From positions 434,001 through 498,000 of the forward strand of contig CP150551.1 of the NCBI GenBank assembly GCA_049487715.1: a DNA stretch of 64,000 bases, written 5' to 3'. Shown in pieces: positions 48,403 to 57,176 of this stretch (positions within the stretch are counted from its first letter, which is position 1; every line of letters starts with the position of its first letter). This DNA is from Pycnococcus provasolii. Taxonomy: Eukaryota > Chlorophyta > Pseudoscourfieldiophyceae > Pseudoscourfieldiales. The notes under the pieces were generated by a model. It ran no database searches. It saw only the letters and a list, made by a program, of their open reading frames with translations, and had not been told where the DNA came from. The translations under genes and the position numbers were made by a program.

Positions 48403-50142
48403 TCAACCACCGATGAGTGACCCGCGATCACTCTTCACTTCAAGACTTGCGGGGGCACTAATCACGCACACGCGACCTTCCCAGGACACAACGCCTGCAA
48501 GCTCGAGGCATGAGCCAAGGTGCTTGTCCTTGTCCATCGTCGAGCGGACGTCATGTGCGCCAAGCACGACAAGCTGCGAGCACGGCTCTGACTTATCCCC
48601 AGCATCGGAACTTTTGCTGTGAACCACCCAAGGCTTGCTCTCCGCGCCCGTCCCGACATTTCGAGATATGCGCACCATGAGCGCCTCGGGGATGGTGGGT
48701 CGTGCCGGAGTTCGTGCTGGCGTCGAGCGCGCTGGCGTCGATGGTCCTGCGGCACCAGCCGATCGCTTCTTCGCCGATCCGTATGCCATCGCCAGCTTGC
48801 GCCGTTCCTCCGCACGATGCTTTCCATGTCGCGGCGGTGGTCCATCAGGAGCGGGCGTTGAAACAGTTGCCTCCTCCTCCTCTGCCGCGGGGGCGGCTGC
48901 GGGCGCTGGCGCAGGCGTCGACGCGGGCTCCGTGTCAGATACACCAGCCTTTGAGCGAAGCAGACGTATTGCTTCGTCCTTTGATTGCAGCAGCGCTTGC
49001 ATGCGAGCCAACTCCGCCGATGTGCTCGCTTCGACATCCGTTCGACGCTTCTCCGCCTTCTTCGCTCGCGACTCGAAGGCCTTCGACTCGCCTTGCGCGG
49101 CGCCCACGTCAGCCTGCAGGCGTCCAATTTCGTCCGCAAGCACCTCAGCCTTCAAGTGCGCCTCCTTACGAGCCACCTCCTCCTCGTTGAGCTTCGCGCG
49201 CACCTGCGCGGACTGCTGACCTGCGCGCTTTCTCTCCGCCTCGGCCTTTCTAAGGAGAGTTGTCATAGACGAAATTTTCGCCTCGAGACTATCGTTTGTA
49301 CGCTGTATCGCTTCCACGGCGTCTTTCGCTCCTATGGACTCGATGTTGCGAACGCTGGCTCGCTGCGTGCTCTCCTGCTGAGCCTGCCTAGCGTGTGCGA
49401 GGCTTGACTTAAGTTCACGGCACTCGTCCTCCGAACGCTTCAAGTGAGATTTCAGCTCCGTCGTCTCCGCCTCGAGGCGTACCACCTCGCTCTGCCACCT
49501 CTCGCGCTCCGCGCGCACGAGCTCCTCAGGCGTCTTCTGCTCTTTCACACGCACGATGGCAGGCACCGCTGGAGCACTGTCGCCGGCGGCAGCAGACGCG
49601 GACGTTGGCTGCTTCTTCTCGTTTGCCTGTTTTAGTCTATCTCGCTCCGCCGCCTCGCGTGCCAATTTCTCAGCCTCCTTTTTCGCTCGCTTCGCAGCCT
49701 GCGCGGCTGTCGAGAGCATCATCGGCTTTGTTTCTTTCCTAGCGTCGAGCTGCCCTCTTCCTTCCACACTCACTCGCGCGCTGAGCTTGTGCACGACCGT
49801 TTCGACGAGGCTGCGCACGCGCTCCATGTAGTCGAGCGCCTCCCCGAATCCGCCTCTTCGTATGAGGTCTGAGCACACGAGGTCCACCTTCTGAAACTCG
49901 TTCGTCGATCCCCACCTTTCCATGACCTCCTTGGCCATGTTGTCCACAGCACCGAGCCTATCCTCGAGCAGTTTATGTTTGCGCACCTCCGAGGCTGTGC
50001 GTTCATACTCCCTGTTTGCGAGCTGTTGTTCGAGTCTGAATATGTGCGCCTCGAGACGCTCGTGTTCTGCGAGCGCGTTCGCGAGCTGCTGCTCGTGCGA
50101 CTCGCGCGTGCCTAGTAGCGGCCGCTGTATCGCCGACGCCAT
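48403..50142 (-). CDS. Uncharacterised coiled-coil protein, 579 aa
   Basis: Not assigned to a family. The first ATG (50142) gives MASAIQRPLLGTRESH. Long coiled coils at about 15-75, 140-185 and 210-390 are rich in Ala, Glu, Arg, Lys and Leu heptads. A globular helical part at about 75-135 (WGSTNEFQKVDLVCSDLIRRGGFGEALDYMERVRSLVETVVHKL) sits between them. The C-terminal 100 residues (VRISRNVGTG, CSQLVVLGAHDVRS, CLELAGVVSWEGRVCVISAPASLEV) could be a small beta domain. No signal or membrane segment is seen. It might be a cytoskeletal, centrosomal or vesicle-tethering protein; none of these is shown by the sequence. Confidence 0.75.
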   Translation of the reverse strand: MASAIQRPLLGTRESHEQQLANALAEHERLEAHIFRLEQQLANREYERTASEVRKHKLLEDRLGAVDNMAKEVMERWGSTNEFQKVDLVCSDLIRRGGFGEALDYMERVRSLVETVVHKLSARVSVEGRGQLDARKETKPMMLSTAAQAAKRAKKEAEKLAREAAERDRLKQANEKKQPTSASAAAGDSAPAVPAIVRVKEQKTPEELVRAERERWQSEVVRLEAETTELKSHLKRSEDECRELKSSLAHARQAQQESTQRASVRNIESIGAKDAVEAIQRTNDSLEAKISSMTTLLRKAEAERKRAGQQSAQVRAKLNEEEVARKEAHLKAEVLADEIGRLQADVGAAQGESKAFESRAKKAEKRRTDVEASTSAELARMQALLQSKDEAIRLLRSKAGVSDTEPASTPAPAPAAAPAAEEEEATVSTPAPDGPPPRHGKHRAEERRKLAMAYGSAKKRSAGAAGPSTPARSTPARTPARPTIPEALMVRISRNVGTGAESKPWVVHSKSSDAGDKSEPCSQLVVLGAHDVRSTMDKDKHLGSCLELAGVVSWEGRVCVISAPASLEVKSDRGSLIGG

Positions 50143-51009
50143 AGGAAGACAACCCTGTCACCGCGGAGCGAGAGGAACACACGGCGTATATAATATCCCT
50201 ACCACTGCAGAAGTGCAGAGTTCCCCTGACGAACCTGGGGTGAACGGTCTGGAACGACGAGACGCGAGAGCGAGAGCGAGAGCTTCGAGGTCAGAGAGAC
50301 AACACCTATGATACCCTACACGGACAACTTTACCAACTTTACCAACTTTACCAACACAGCCAGTGGGTCTTCCCAACAAGACCTTCCATCCTTGTGTTTT
50401 TTCCGTCTTTTTTTACATAGGCCATGGCCCATGGGTTCTGTGTTGGGTTGGCCACCACCACCACCACCACGGCACCACCACCACCATGACAGTGTATCAC
50501 ACCGACTGATCTTGACGGACCCGTGCAAGACAACAACTTGCAAGTCTTCCAGGCTTCCACCAGAGCTCTGGTTCTGCTTCCACCTTTTCCTTTTGACCCG
50601 TTGGTTGGTCCCGTGGTGTGGTCGACGTGCGATTAACGGATTTAAGAGAGCTCTCGCCTGCCGGACGGAGCAGGTTGGCAGGTTGCGATTGGCGCAGTGG
50701 CCGGCCACCTCTCCTGACCACCTCTCTTCACCTCTCTTCGCCTCTCCTGCACTTGAGTGACACAGTGACCGCGTGACACTTGATCGTCTACCTATACAGA
50801 AATAGACTACTACGGTACTGTCAAATTTTACGGCTGTAAGCGGCCACCTTGGCTTTTGGGGATGGGCCATAGTGATGGGGTGATTGCGATCCATCATGCA
50901 GGAGGCGCAACAACGGACTGTAGGGAGTCACGGAGGAGCCAGCGAGCGAGCTACAATATTAGAACTAACCAACAAACACACAGACTACAAATATGTAACA
51001 TGGATGATT
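50143..51009. other. Intergenic gap with short tandem repeats
   Basis: About 870 bp. It holds a CTTTACCAA repeat (three copies, about 50328-50356), (CCA)n near 50452-50490 and a CTGACCACCTCT word at about 50714. No gene is supported; open frames are repeat-driven. Confidence 0.5.
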
Positions 51010-52656
51010 TCACATGTCACCATAGGGATTGTCAAAGTGCTTCAGCAGCGCCGGAATGTCGTTCTCAAGAACGTCTGTCAGCACACCTTCCGTCTTCTTA
51101 TCAGGCTTCGGGAACTTGCTCAAGTCGAAGCTCTTCAGAATCTCGCGGAATCCCGCGCAGCCAGGGAAGTCGCCCTTGGGAAGGCGGTGCTCGTGCATCA
51201 CCTTCTCAAACTCCTGCTCCAGATTCGCAAGCAGCTGCTCCTGCTTCTTCGCCTTGCCCATCATCGTCGGCATCTGCTTTCGCAGGTGCGCGATGATTAG
51301 CGTGTGAATACGCGCGTAGCGAAGACGCTTCACAAGCTCATTCACCTTGCGATCGCACGAGCGCGCGGGGATGTCAAGCAGATCCTTCATCAGTCCCGCC
51401 TGCTCGCGCTCGAAGAATTGCACACCACCAGGATTCAGCTCCGCGTTGATCCCCTTCCCAGGCTCGTTGAAGCTTCCGAGGTAAACGCGCGGAACCTCCG
51501 GCGTCTTCAGAACCTTGCCCAGGCTGAACATGAGCGCGCCGTAAACGCGCATGAGCTGGTCCTGCGTCACCATGTCCGCCTTATTCAGAACGATGCGAAC
51601 CTTATCCTCGTGGCCCTTGAGGCTCGAGATCACCTCCTTGAACTCGTCGCTGATGTCAAGCTTGTGCGGGTCGAAGAGCAGGAGGATCAGGTCGCACCGG
51701 CCGGCGAACCAGCGGCACACGTCGATGAACGCGTACGACCGATCGATGCGCTGCTTCTCTCCGCTCAGCACGCCCGGTGTGTCGACGAGCGTCACCTCCT
51801 CGAGCAGGCGACAGTCGCACTGCGCACCCTCGAACTTGCTTAGAAATGCCGTGCCGAACGCCGTGAGACCAGTGAACGGCCTGTCCTTCTGCACCGCGAG
51901 CGTGTTGCCTGGTGTGCGTTTCTCCTCGTGGCCGTGCATGACGACGACGAAACGGTCTGTGGTTGGCTCTGGACCGACGTGAGCGCCGGGGTACTCGCGT
52001 CCGAGCAGGTGCTTGATGAAGGTGGTTTTGCCCGTCGAGTACTGTCCGAGCAGCAGCACGGAGGGCTTGGCGTCGAAGTCGCTGTCCCCAAGCAGCGGAG
52101 CGTAGAAGCTGTCGAACTTGTACAGCTGCTCAATTGCCTTCGCCTTCTCCGCGTATATGCGCTTCAGCCCGTCTACCAGGCTGGTGACTGTGCGCATGTC
52201 CATGCGTTGGTCCCCCTTGCGCCTCGGCTTCGAGGGCGCAGGTTGCGGAGAGGCTGCGGGCGGTGCGGGGGCCATGTTTGCCATGTATCCACTCGCCTCG
52301 AACGGGTTGTCGCTCCCCTGCGGAGGACCCTGTTGGACAGCGTCGAGTCCTTCCATGAGCGGCGCCGAGAGCGCACCCATCGTCTCCTGCTCCTGGAGGT
52401 TGCTTAAGTTCAGCTCGAGTCCGCTCTGCGCCATGGATATCAGCTTCATGGCTCGCACGAATCCCTCGTAGTCGAGGAATCCTGCGCCTCGGCTATCCGA
52501 GAGTGCCCATACTCGCGACAGCGCCTTCCTGTCGAGTCCCGATCTTCCGAAGAACGCGACGGCATCCTGTCCTGTGAGTCGTCCGTCCCCGTCGCTGTCA
52601 GCGAGCGACCACCACATTGCAAACTTCTGCATGACCGCTGAAGCCGGAGCAGACAT
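51010..52656 (-). CDS. EHD1: EHD-type dynamin-like ATPase
   Basis: 548-aa EH-domain protein (receptor-mediated endocytosis and recycling) with the plant/algal arrangement of an N-terminal EH domain. The EH domain is at about 5-95 and contains an EF-hand loop DSDGDGRLTGQD. A Pro/Ala linker with NPFEASGYMANMAP follows, then the dynamin-like ATPase: G1 GQYSTGKTTF (near 205), DTPGVLSG as G3, NKADMVTQDQ as G4. A helical region with VNELVKRLRYARIHTLIIAHLRKQMP follows, ending in the C-terminal LLKHFDNPYG. The start is the ATG at 52656 (MSAPASAVMQKFAMWW); upstream codons are AT-rich. Such proteins bind membranes as oligomers and use ATP despite the GTPase-like fold. Identity is strong. Confidence 0.95.
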   Translation of the reverse strand: MSAPASAVMQKFAMWWSLADSDGDGRLTGQDAVAFFGRSGLDRKALSRVWALSDSRGAGFLDYEGFVRAMKLISMAQSGLELNLSNLQEQETMGALSAPLMEGLDAVQQGPPQGSDNPFEASGYMANMAPAPPAASPQPAPSKPRRKGDQRMDMRTVTSLVDGLKRIYAEKAKAIEQLYKFDSFYAPLLGDSDFDAKPSVLLLGQYSTGKTTFIKHLLGREYPGAHVGPEPTTDRFVVVMHGHEEKRTPGNTLAVQKDRPFTGLTAFGTAFLSKFEGAQCDCRLLEEVTLVDTPGVLSGEKQRIDRSYAFIDVCRWFAGRCDLILLLFDPHKLDISDEFKEVISSLKGHEDKVRIVLNKADMVTQDQLMRVYGALMFSLGKVLKTPEVPRVYLGSFNEPGKGINAELNPGGVQFFEREQAGLMKDLLDIPARSCDRKVNELVKRLRYARIHTLIIAHLRKQMPTMMGKAKKQEQLLANLEQEFEKVMHEHRLPKGDFPGCAGFREILKSFDLSKFPKPDKKTEGVLTDVLENDIPALLKHFDNPYGDM

Positions 52657-53373
52657 GACGAGTGAAATGAAGTGAAATAAAAGGCGCAAACTCACTCACT
52701 CAGCCAACAAAGTGCAAATAAATAAATGGCTAAATGCTACCAAATACAGTATTGCTGAAGTTGATGATGCGGATGATGATGCGGAGTTCACGAGAAGAGG
52801 GATGCGGAAAACAAAAAACAAAAACAGGGTGGTAAGAGATATGCGCGCGCGCGCACATACAGTAGTGCTTATGCACATACAGTATCCTTGAAGAGCCTCC
52901 ACCTTGGAAGAGCATTCTTTGGAGAGCAAGCTTGCCCAAACACGTTCCCAAACAAGCACGTCAACTCCCAAGGCAGCAAGCAAGTGGAGCTCGTCGTAAA
53001 GTTTATTCTTGACCACCTCCATGGACGTCTTACAACACCGGCCAAGGAGCGAGCGAGCTGCGAGCTTGAAGCCTTGCACGAGACTGTTGCTTTGCAGTTT
53101 GCACGAGTACAAGTGTAAAGGTTCTTGCAAGAAACTGTCATTGATCTTGCGGCCACTTTGCGGCCAGGTTGTTGCGGCCGAGGTGGTTCTTGCGACTTTG
53201 CGGCCAGGTTCGCGCACTGGCCGAGCTTAAGTTTGCGACTTTGCGGCCGGTCTACCTAAGCTTAGTTCTCTACACTCTAAATTTACAGTACCTGGCCGGT
53301 CGTTTTCAATTGGAGTCTTGACCACCTCCTTATAGGAACGTCCTTACTGTACCTTATATGTAACACCGGCTTA
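52657..53373. other. Intergenic region left of the transposon
   Basis: About 717 bp. It holds a (CGCG) alternating stretch near 52845-52853, two TTGACCACCTCC words (53009, 53318), a GGCCAGG/TTTGCGG direct-repeat cluster (53150-53250), and the TA target dinucleotide at 53372-53373. No gene is supported. Confidence 0.5.
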
Positions 53374-53397
53374 CTGTCTGAAATGATAAACGGACCG
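53374..53397 (+). repeat. Left terminal inverted repeat (24 bp)
   Basis: Begins CTGTCTGAAATGATAAAC and ends GGACCG; flanked outside by TA. Confidence 0.95.
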
Positions 53398-53622
53398 CCA
53401 ATGTTAAACGGACCGGATTTGTAAGTCACCCCGAGAACTCAACCTGATCGTGGTTGTTCTTACCGTTGTGGGTAGTAGCCTGGGAGCTCACCTTTTGGCC
53501 AACTTGCCTAGACATCACGTAGTCAACGGTGTAGCCCTCAGCCTCCGCCCTTGCCGCCCGATTTTGAACGCCTCCCGAATTTTGACCAAATTCCATTTGT
53601 AAGTCAGGTCGAGCTCATCGCC

Positions 53623-56600
53623 ATGCCGGACGTCGTGGACGCCGAAGTGGCCGAGGCGAGTGCGACGATACTTGAGCTCGGCCGCACACGTCGTGGGACG
53701 CAAGCGAAAGCGGCAGGCAGCACAAAATTAGCTGAAAATGGAGATCAGCCGAGTCTTGCCACGCAAGCTTGCAGACGCTACCTTTCTGGCGCTCATGGCT
53801 TCGCGCATGGCGCGGTACAAGACGCCTTGGACGCTGTATGCGAGGGCATAGCAGTGAACGCGCGCCCAAACGTGCAAGCGGTGTATTATCACCTTAAGAA
53901 ATTCACGAAAGCAGAGTTGGATTCGTTCAAGGAGGGTGACAACAAATCTGCCGCCAAGGATGCCAATGCCAATGAGAATCGGGCAGAACGGCCTAGGAAA
54001 AAAAGGAAAGCTGGCAGACCGACGGTGGCAGAGAAGCTCGAGGAGGCGGAGGAAAAGCGCGAGAGCGAAGAGCTGCTCGACGAAGCGAAAGTCGCCGCAG
54101 TTCAGATGTACTTGGAGAGTCTTGACGCGGCCAGGACTCGCAACGCCAAGGTCAAAGGCGTTCAGGCATGCGTGAATAGCACAAACGCACTTGACAAATT
54201 CAGAGGAGTGTGCCTAAACGTATCGGCAGTCAAGCGATATATCAAACACATTTTGCAAATTCGTAACCTGCAAAATATTTGTGATGTTAAGATTGATGAC
54301 CTTCCACCTCCACCACGCTATGGTGTACACAGGTTGTTGATTCCCAACAAGGTGGAAGCGCAGATTGCGGAGACGGTTGAATGTTTCCGAGCCTTAAAAT
54401 TTCCTGTCTTTAAGGCGGACGTCATGGCTATGGGTGAAAGTATAATAGAGGAGGGAAGCCATGTGACAGACATGTGGTACGCAGGTTTCTTGAAGAGGTG
54501 GAACCTCACGTCCTCCAACTATAGACCTCTCGAGTGCTCTCGAGAGGAGTGGGGCACGTCTGAAAACGTCAAAGTCTACTATGACAAAATTATGGAAATG
54601 GCGCTTGAGTTGAAATTGGCAGAAAAAAATATCAGTTACGATGCTTCCAAAAAAGCTACTGACTGTCCAATCAAATGGACTGACTTGGGCCGTGGCCGAC
54701 TCGTCTCGCTCGACGAGACCAAGACGGTCGCCGACGAGCGCACGGTCAACTCAGCTAAAACCGACAAAACAGTTATATCCAACAAGCGTGACCGAACAGG
54801 GCGTCGCGTCGACAAGGCAGAGTGCGTGAGCACGAAGTCCGACGTCGCGTTGTCCATGCTTGGCGGATCTGACGGACAGTTCCGTGACATACCGGCTTTT
54901 GGAGTATTCAATGACAAGTGCAGCGTTGACGCGCATACGCTCGCGACGTGGGCGCCGTCGTGCCGCCACCCGCGCGGAAAAGCTACCTATGGGTGGAATC
55001 AAAAGGGAAGTGTCAATGGCAGCAAGTTTGGTGAGTATCTTGGAATTTTGAAAGAGGCTTATGAGGTTACTATCGACAACCCTCTCTTGTTGATCTTGGA
55101 CGGCGTCCAAACGCATCTCAACATGACAAATTTGAAGTACTGCCGTGAGCACGGGATACACTTGGTTCTTCGCCCGCCGAACACAAGCCACCTCACGCAG
55201 AATGAGGACCTAGTGCATTTCAATGTTTTCAAAAAGTTGCTGAGGGTTAGTAAGAAGGAACGTCACACTGCCAAAATCATGGAGCGCCTTGAAGGCGGCG
55301 TTCAATCTGCGCTTACGGCAGACGACCTGGTCATGTGTTGTAAGGCACCCTGGGAGGATGCCTTTTCAGCAACGAGGTGTGAAATGGCATGGAAAGTCGC
55401 TGGGTTACTGCCGTTTAACATGTGTGTGTATTGGAAGCTGTTAGATCAAGAAGAAAAGGCAAAGGAGGCAAGGGAGAAGGCAGCTCGCGTCGTACCATCT
55501 TCAGTGAACTTAGCCGCAGTTCTTCTCGACAAGAAGCGGAAGGCGCTCCAGCTCGCCACGCCGAACGCTGCCGCCGCCACGCCGAGCGCTGCCGCAGCCG
55601 CCACGCCGAGCGCTGCCGCCGCCGCCACGCCGAGCGCTGCCGCAGCCGCCACGCCGAGCGCTGCCGCAGCCGCCACGCCGAGCGCTGCCGCCGCCGCCAC
55701 GCCGAGCGCTGCCGCAGCCGCCACGCCGAGCGCTGCCGCAGCCGCCACGCCGAGCGCTGCCGCAGCCGCCACGCCGAGCGCTGCCGAAGCCGCCACGCCG
55801 AGCGCTGCCGAAGCCGCCACGCCGAGCGCTGCCGCCGCCGCCATGCCGAGCGCTGCCGAAGCCACGCCGAGCGCTGTCGAAGCCACGCCGAGCCCTGCCG
55901 CCCCCGCTGCTCTCCCTCCTTGCGACACGCCTCAGTCGCAAGAGATCCTCCAGATGTTCGGCCTGGAACCGACTGAGCCGGCAGCACAAGTGTCTCACTG
56001 GAAAAACGTGTCCGACACGCTCGCCTTCCATCTTGACAATACAATTACCGCGCTTGCCAATGAGCGGAAACCAAAGAACAAATCTGATAAGTTGACGGCC
56101 GCGGCTGCGCATAGAATGTGCGGTGGGAATGTCACCGGCGATACATGGGTGTCGGCTGTGGGAAAGCGCGCAGCAAAGAAGACGAAGGTAGCAGCTGATA
56201 ATGCGCAGAAGAAGCAGGACAGCGCCGCAGCCAAAAAGCAGGCATACGCAGAAACTGCAAGAGACGGCGAGCTTGTGCGGCAGCACGTCGTCGAGAAGAA
56301 GGTTGGCCTCAACCAGCTCATCAACCGCGAGCTCGTCGCTCTGCTCGCGGCCCACGACGTCTTTCTTTCAGGAAACGCGAGCCGCAACAAAGCGGTTCTC
56401 GTCGAGAAGGCCGCTATCACGTTGACGGCTGCAGGTGTGGCCTTCGCCCATGACGTGGAAGGTGCTGTTTCAGGACCTCTCGCGACCAAGGGAAAGAAAG
56501 CTGCCCAACCTGAAGTGCCCCAGCAAGTCCTGCCGCCACCACCACCACCGCCCGAGCAGCCCAGAGTGCCTGTTGCCGAGCTACTGGAATCTGACGACGA

Positions 56601-56691
56601 CGAAGACGACGACGACGACGACGACGGCCATGACGAAGACGAAGATGAAGGGAACGACGACGAGTTTGACTCAGAGATGGATATTTTGTGA
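53623..56691 (+). CDS. pogo-like DDD transposase with SAP-like C-terminus
   Basis: 1,022 aa from the first in-frame ATG (53623). N-terminal DNA-binding region (about 40-110), a basic/acidic linker, then a CENP-B/Tc5-type helix-turn-helix (about 240-290, WYAGFLKRWNLTS). The DDE/D catalytic domain has RLVSLDETK (D364), LLLILDGVQTH (D493) and PPNTSHLTQNED (D529), so D-D-35-D as in pogo. After it come about 13 eight-residue TPSAAAAA repeats (about 645-760), a Lys-rich region, a SAP-like motif (LINRELVALLAAHDVFLSGNA) and a very acidic tail. The frame is intact, which suggests a young copy. The protein is longer than typical pogo transposases (about 500 aa), the extra length being the repeat and C-terminal parts. 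Confidence 0.9.
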   Translation: MPDVVDAEVAEASATILELGRTRRGTQAKAAGSTKLAENGDQPSLATQACRRYLSGAHGFAHGAVQDALDAVCEGIAVNARPNVQAVYYHLKKFTKAELDSFKEGDNKSAAKDANANENRAERPRKKRKAGRPTVAEKLEEAEEKRESEELLDEAKVAAVQMYLESLDAARTRNAKVKGVQACVNSTNALDKFRGVCLNVSAVKRYIKHILQIRNLQNICDVKIDDLPPPPRYGVHRLLIPNKVEAQIAETVECFRALKFPVFKADVMAMGESIIEEGSHVTDMWYAGFLKRWNLTSSNYRPLECSREEWGTSENVKVYYDKIMEMALELKLAEKNISYDASKKATDCPIKWTDLGRGRLVSLDETKTVADERTVNSAKTDKTVISNKRDRTGRRVDKAECVSTKSDVALSMLGGSDGQFRDIPAFGVFNDKCSVDAHTLATWAPSCRHPRGKATYGWNQKGSVNGSKFGEYLGILKEAYEVTIDNPLLLILDGVQTHLNMTNLKYCREHGIHLVLRPPNTSHLTQNEDLVHFNVFKKLLRVSKKERHTAKIMERLEGGVQSALTADDLVMCCKAPWEDAFSATRCEMAWKVAGLLPFNMCVYWKLLDQEEKAKEAREKAARVVPSSVNLAAVLLDKKRKALQLATPNAAAATPSAAAAATPSAAAAATPSAAAAATPSAAAAATPSAAAAATPSAAAAATPSAAAAATPSAAAAATPSAAEAATPSAAEAATPSAAAAAMPSAAEATPSAVEATPSPAAPAALPPCDTPQSQEILQMFGLEPTEPAAQVSHWKNVSDTLAFHLDNTITALANERKPKNKSDKLTAAAAHRMCGGNVTGDTWVSAVGKRAAKKTKVAADNAQKKQDSAAAKKQAYAETARDGELVRQHVVEKKVGLNQLINRELVALLAAHDVFLSGNASRNKAVLVEKAAITLTAAGVAFAHDVEGAVSGPLATKGKKAAQPEVPQQVLPPPPPPPEQPRVPVAELLESDDDEDDDDDDDGHDEDEDEGNDDEFDSEMDIL
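55555..55905 (+). repeat. 24-bp tandem repeat inside transposase, about 13-14 units
   Basis: In-frame repeats of a 24-bp unit with core CCACGCCGAGCGCTGCCG, coding TPSAAAAA and variants (AAE, AVE). It keeps frame because the unit is a multiple of three. It also creates long antisense open frames that are not genes. Confidence 0.95.
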
Positions 56692-57006
56692 GGTTATTTT
56701 TCGGGGAAGCTCTTCGGGGGATGGACCAGGATGTGGGTTATGAATTTGAATCAGGGGAAGTAATGGGAGAATTTGTCGAGATTTGCAATTCAGGTCCCAA
56801 ACAACGGGCCCCCCGTAGTCCGTTTAACATTTGGCGGCCATGGCGGAGGTGTCCCCCTTTGGCTGGTTGTGTACACGCGAGTGTTCGTTGTACCCCGTTC
56901 CTCGCGACGGCGTCGCATAGTCCACCCAAGGGCCTCGCCCAATGAGCACTTGTACAGCCAAAAACGACCTGGTATGACACGACCGTTGGGACGACTTACA
57001 AATGAC

Positions 57007-57030
57007 CGGTCCGTTTATCATTTCAGACAG
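57007..57030 (-). repeat. Right terminal inverted repeat (24 bp)
   Basis: Exact reverse complement of 53374-53397; flanked outside by TA at 57031-57032. Confidence 0.95.
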
Positions 57031-57176
57031 TACCTTAAATCATAAATCTTAAATGAAGGAGCGAGCACGGAGCACATCGTTGGTACTGAGAAGTCGGCCT
57101 GAACGAGGAGCTTCCCGCCGTCCACCATGAAGTGCCCCATTCTTTTTTCTTCAGTCAAAGGCTGGCCAAGTCAAAC

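Larger units (their letters stand above)
53374..57030 (+). mobile_element. Complete pogo-like (Tc1/mariner superfamily) DNA transposon
   Basis: 3,657-bp element bounded by perfect 24-bp terminal inverted repeats and by TA on both sides (53372-53373 and 57031-57032), the target duplication expected for Tc1/mariner/pogo elements. It contains one uninterrupted transposase gene (53623-56691). Both ends also carry subterminal copies of TTAAACGGAC (left 53404-53413, right in reverse near 56819-56828) and ATTTGTAAGTC (left 53417-53427 and 53595-53605; right in reverse near 56994-57004), which look like transposase-binding repeats. All these features are seen directly. No second copy or MITE with the same ends was noticed in this window. 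The right end lies about 147 bp from the start of the next gene. Confidence 0.93.

Noticed and set aside
50685-50720. tRNA A-box-like word TTGGCGCAGTGGC
   Set aside because: No B box or cloverleaf at the needed spacing; no tRNA found elsewhere in the window.
53417-53605. GTAAGT words near the left end of the transposon read as intron donors
   Set aside because: The same ATTTGTAAGTC word also lies, reversed, at the right end, so it is better explained as a subterminal repeat; no acceptor restores a better start.
55555-55905. CRISPR-like array impression from regular repeats
   Set aside because: Units are contiguous, in frame, without unique spacers, inside a eukaryotic coding sequence.
55415-56044. 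Long frames in all directions across the transposase repeat block
   Set aside because: Produced by the 24-bp tandem repeat, which is a multiple of three and lacks stop codons in several frames.
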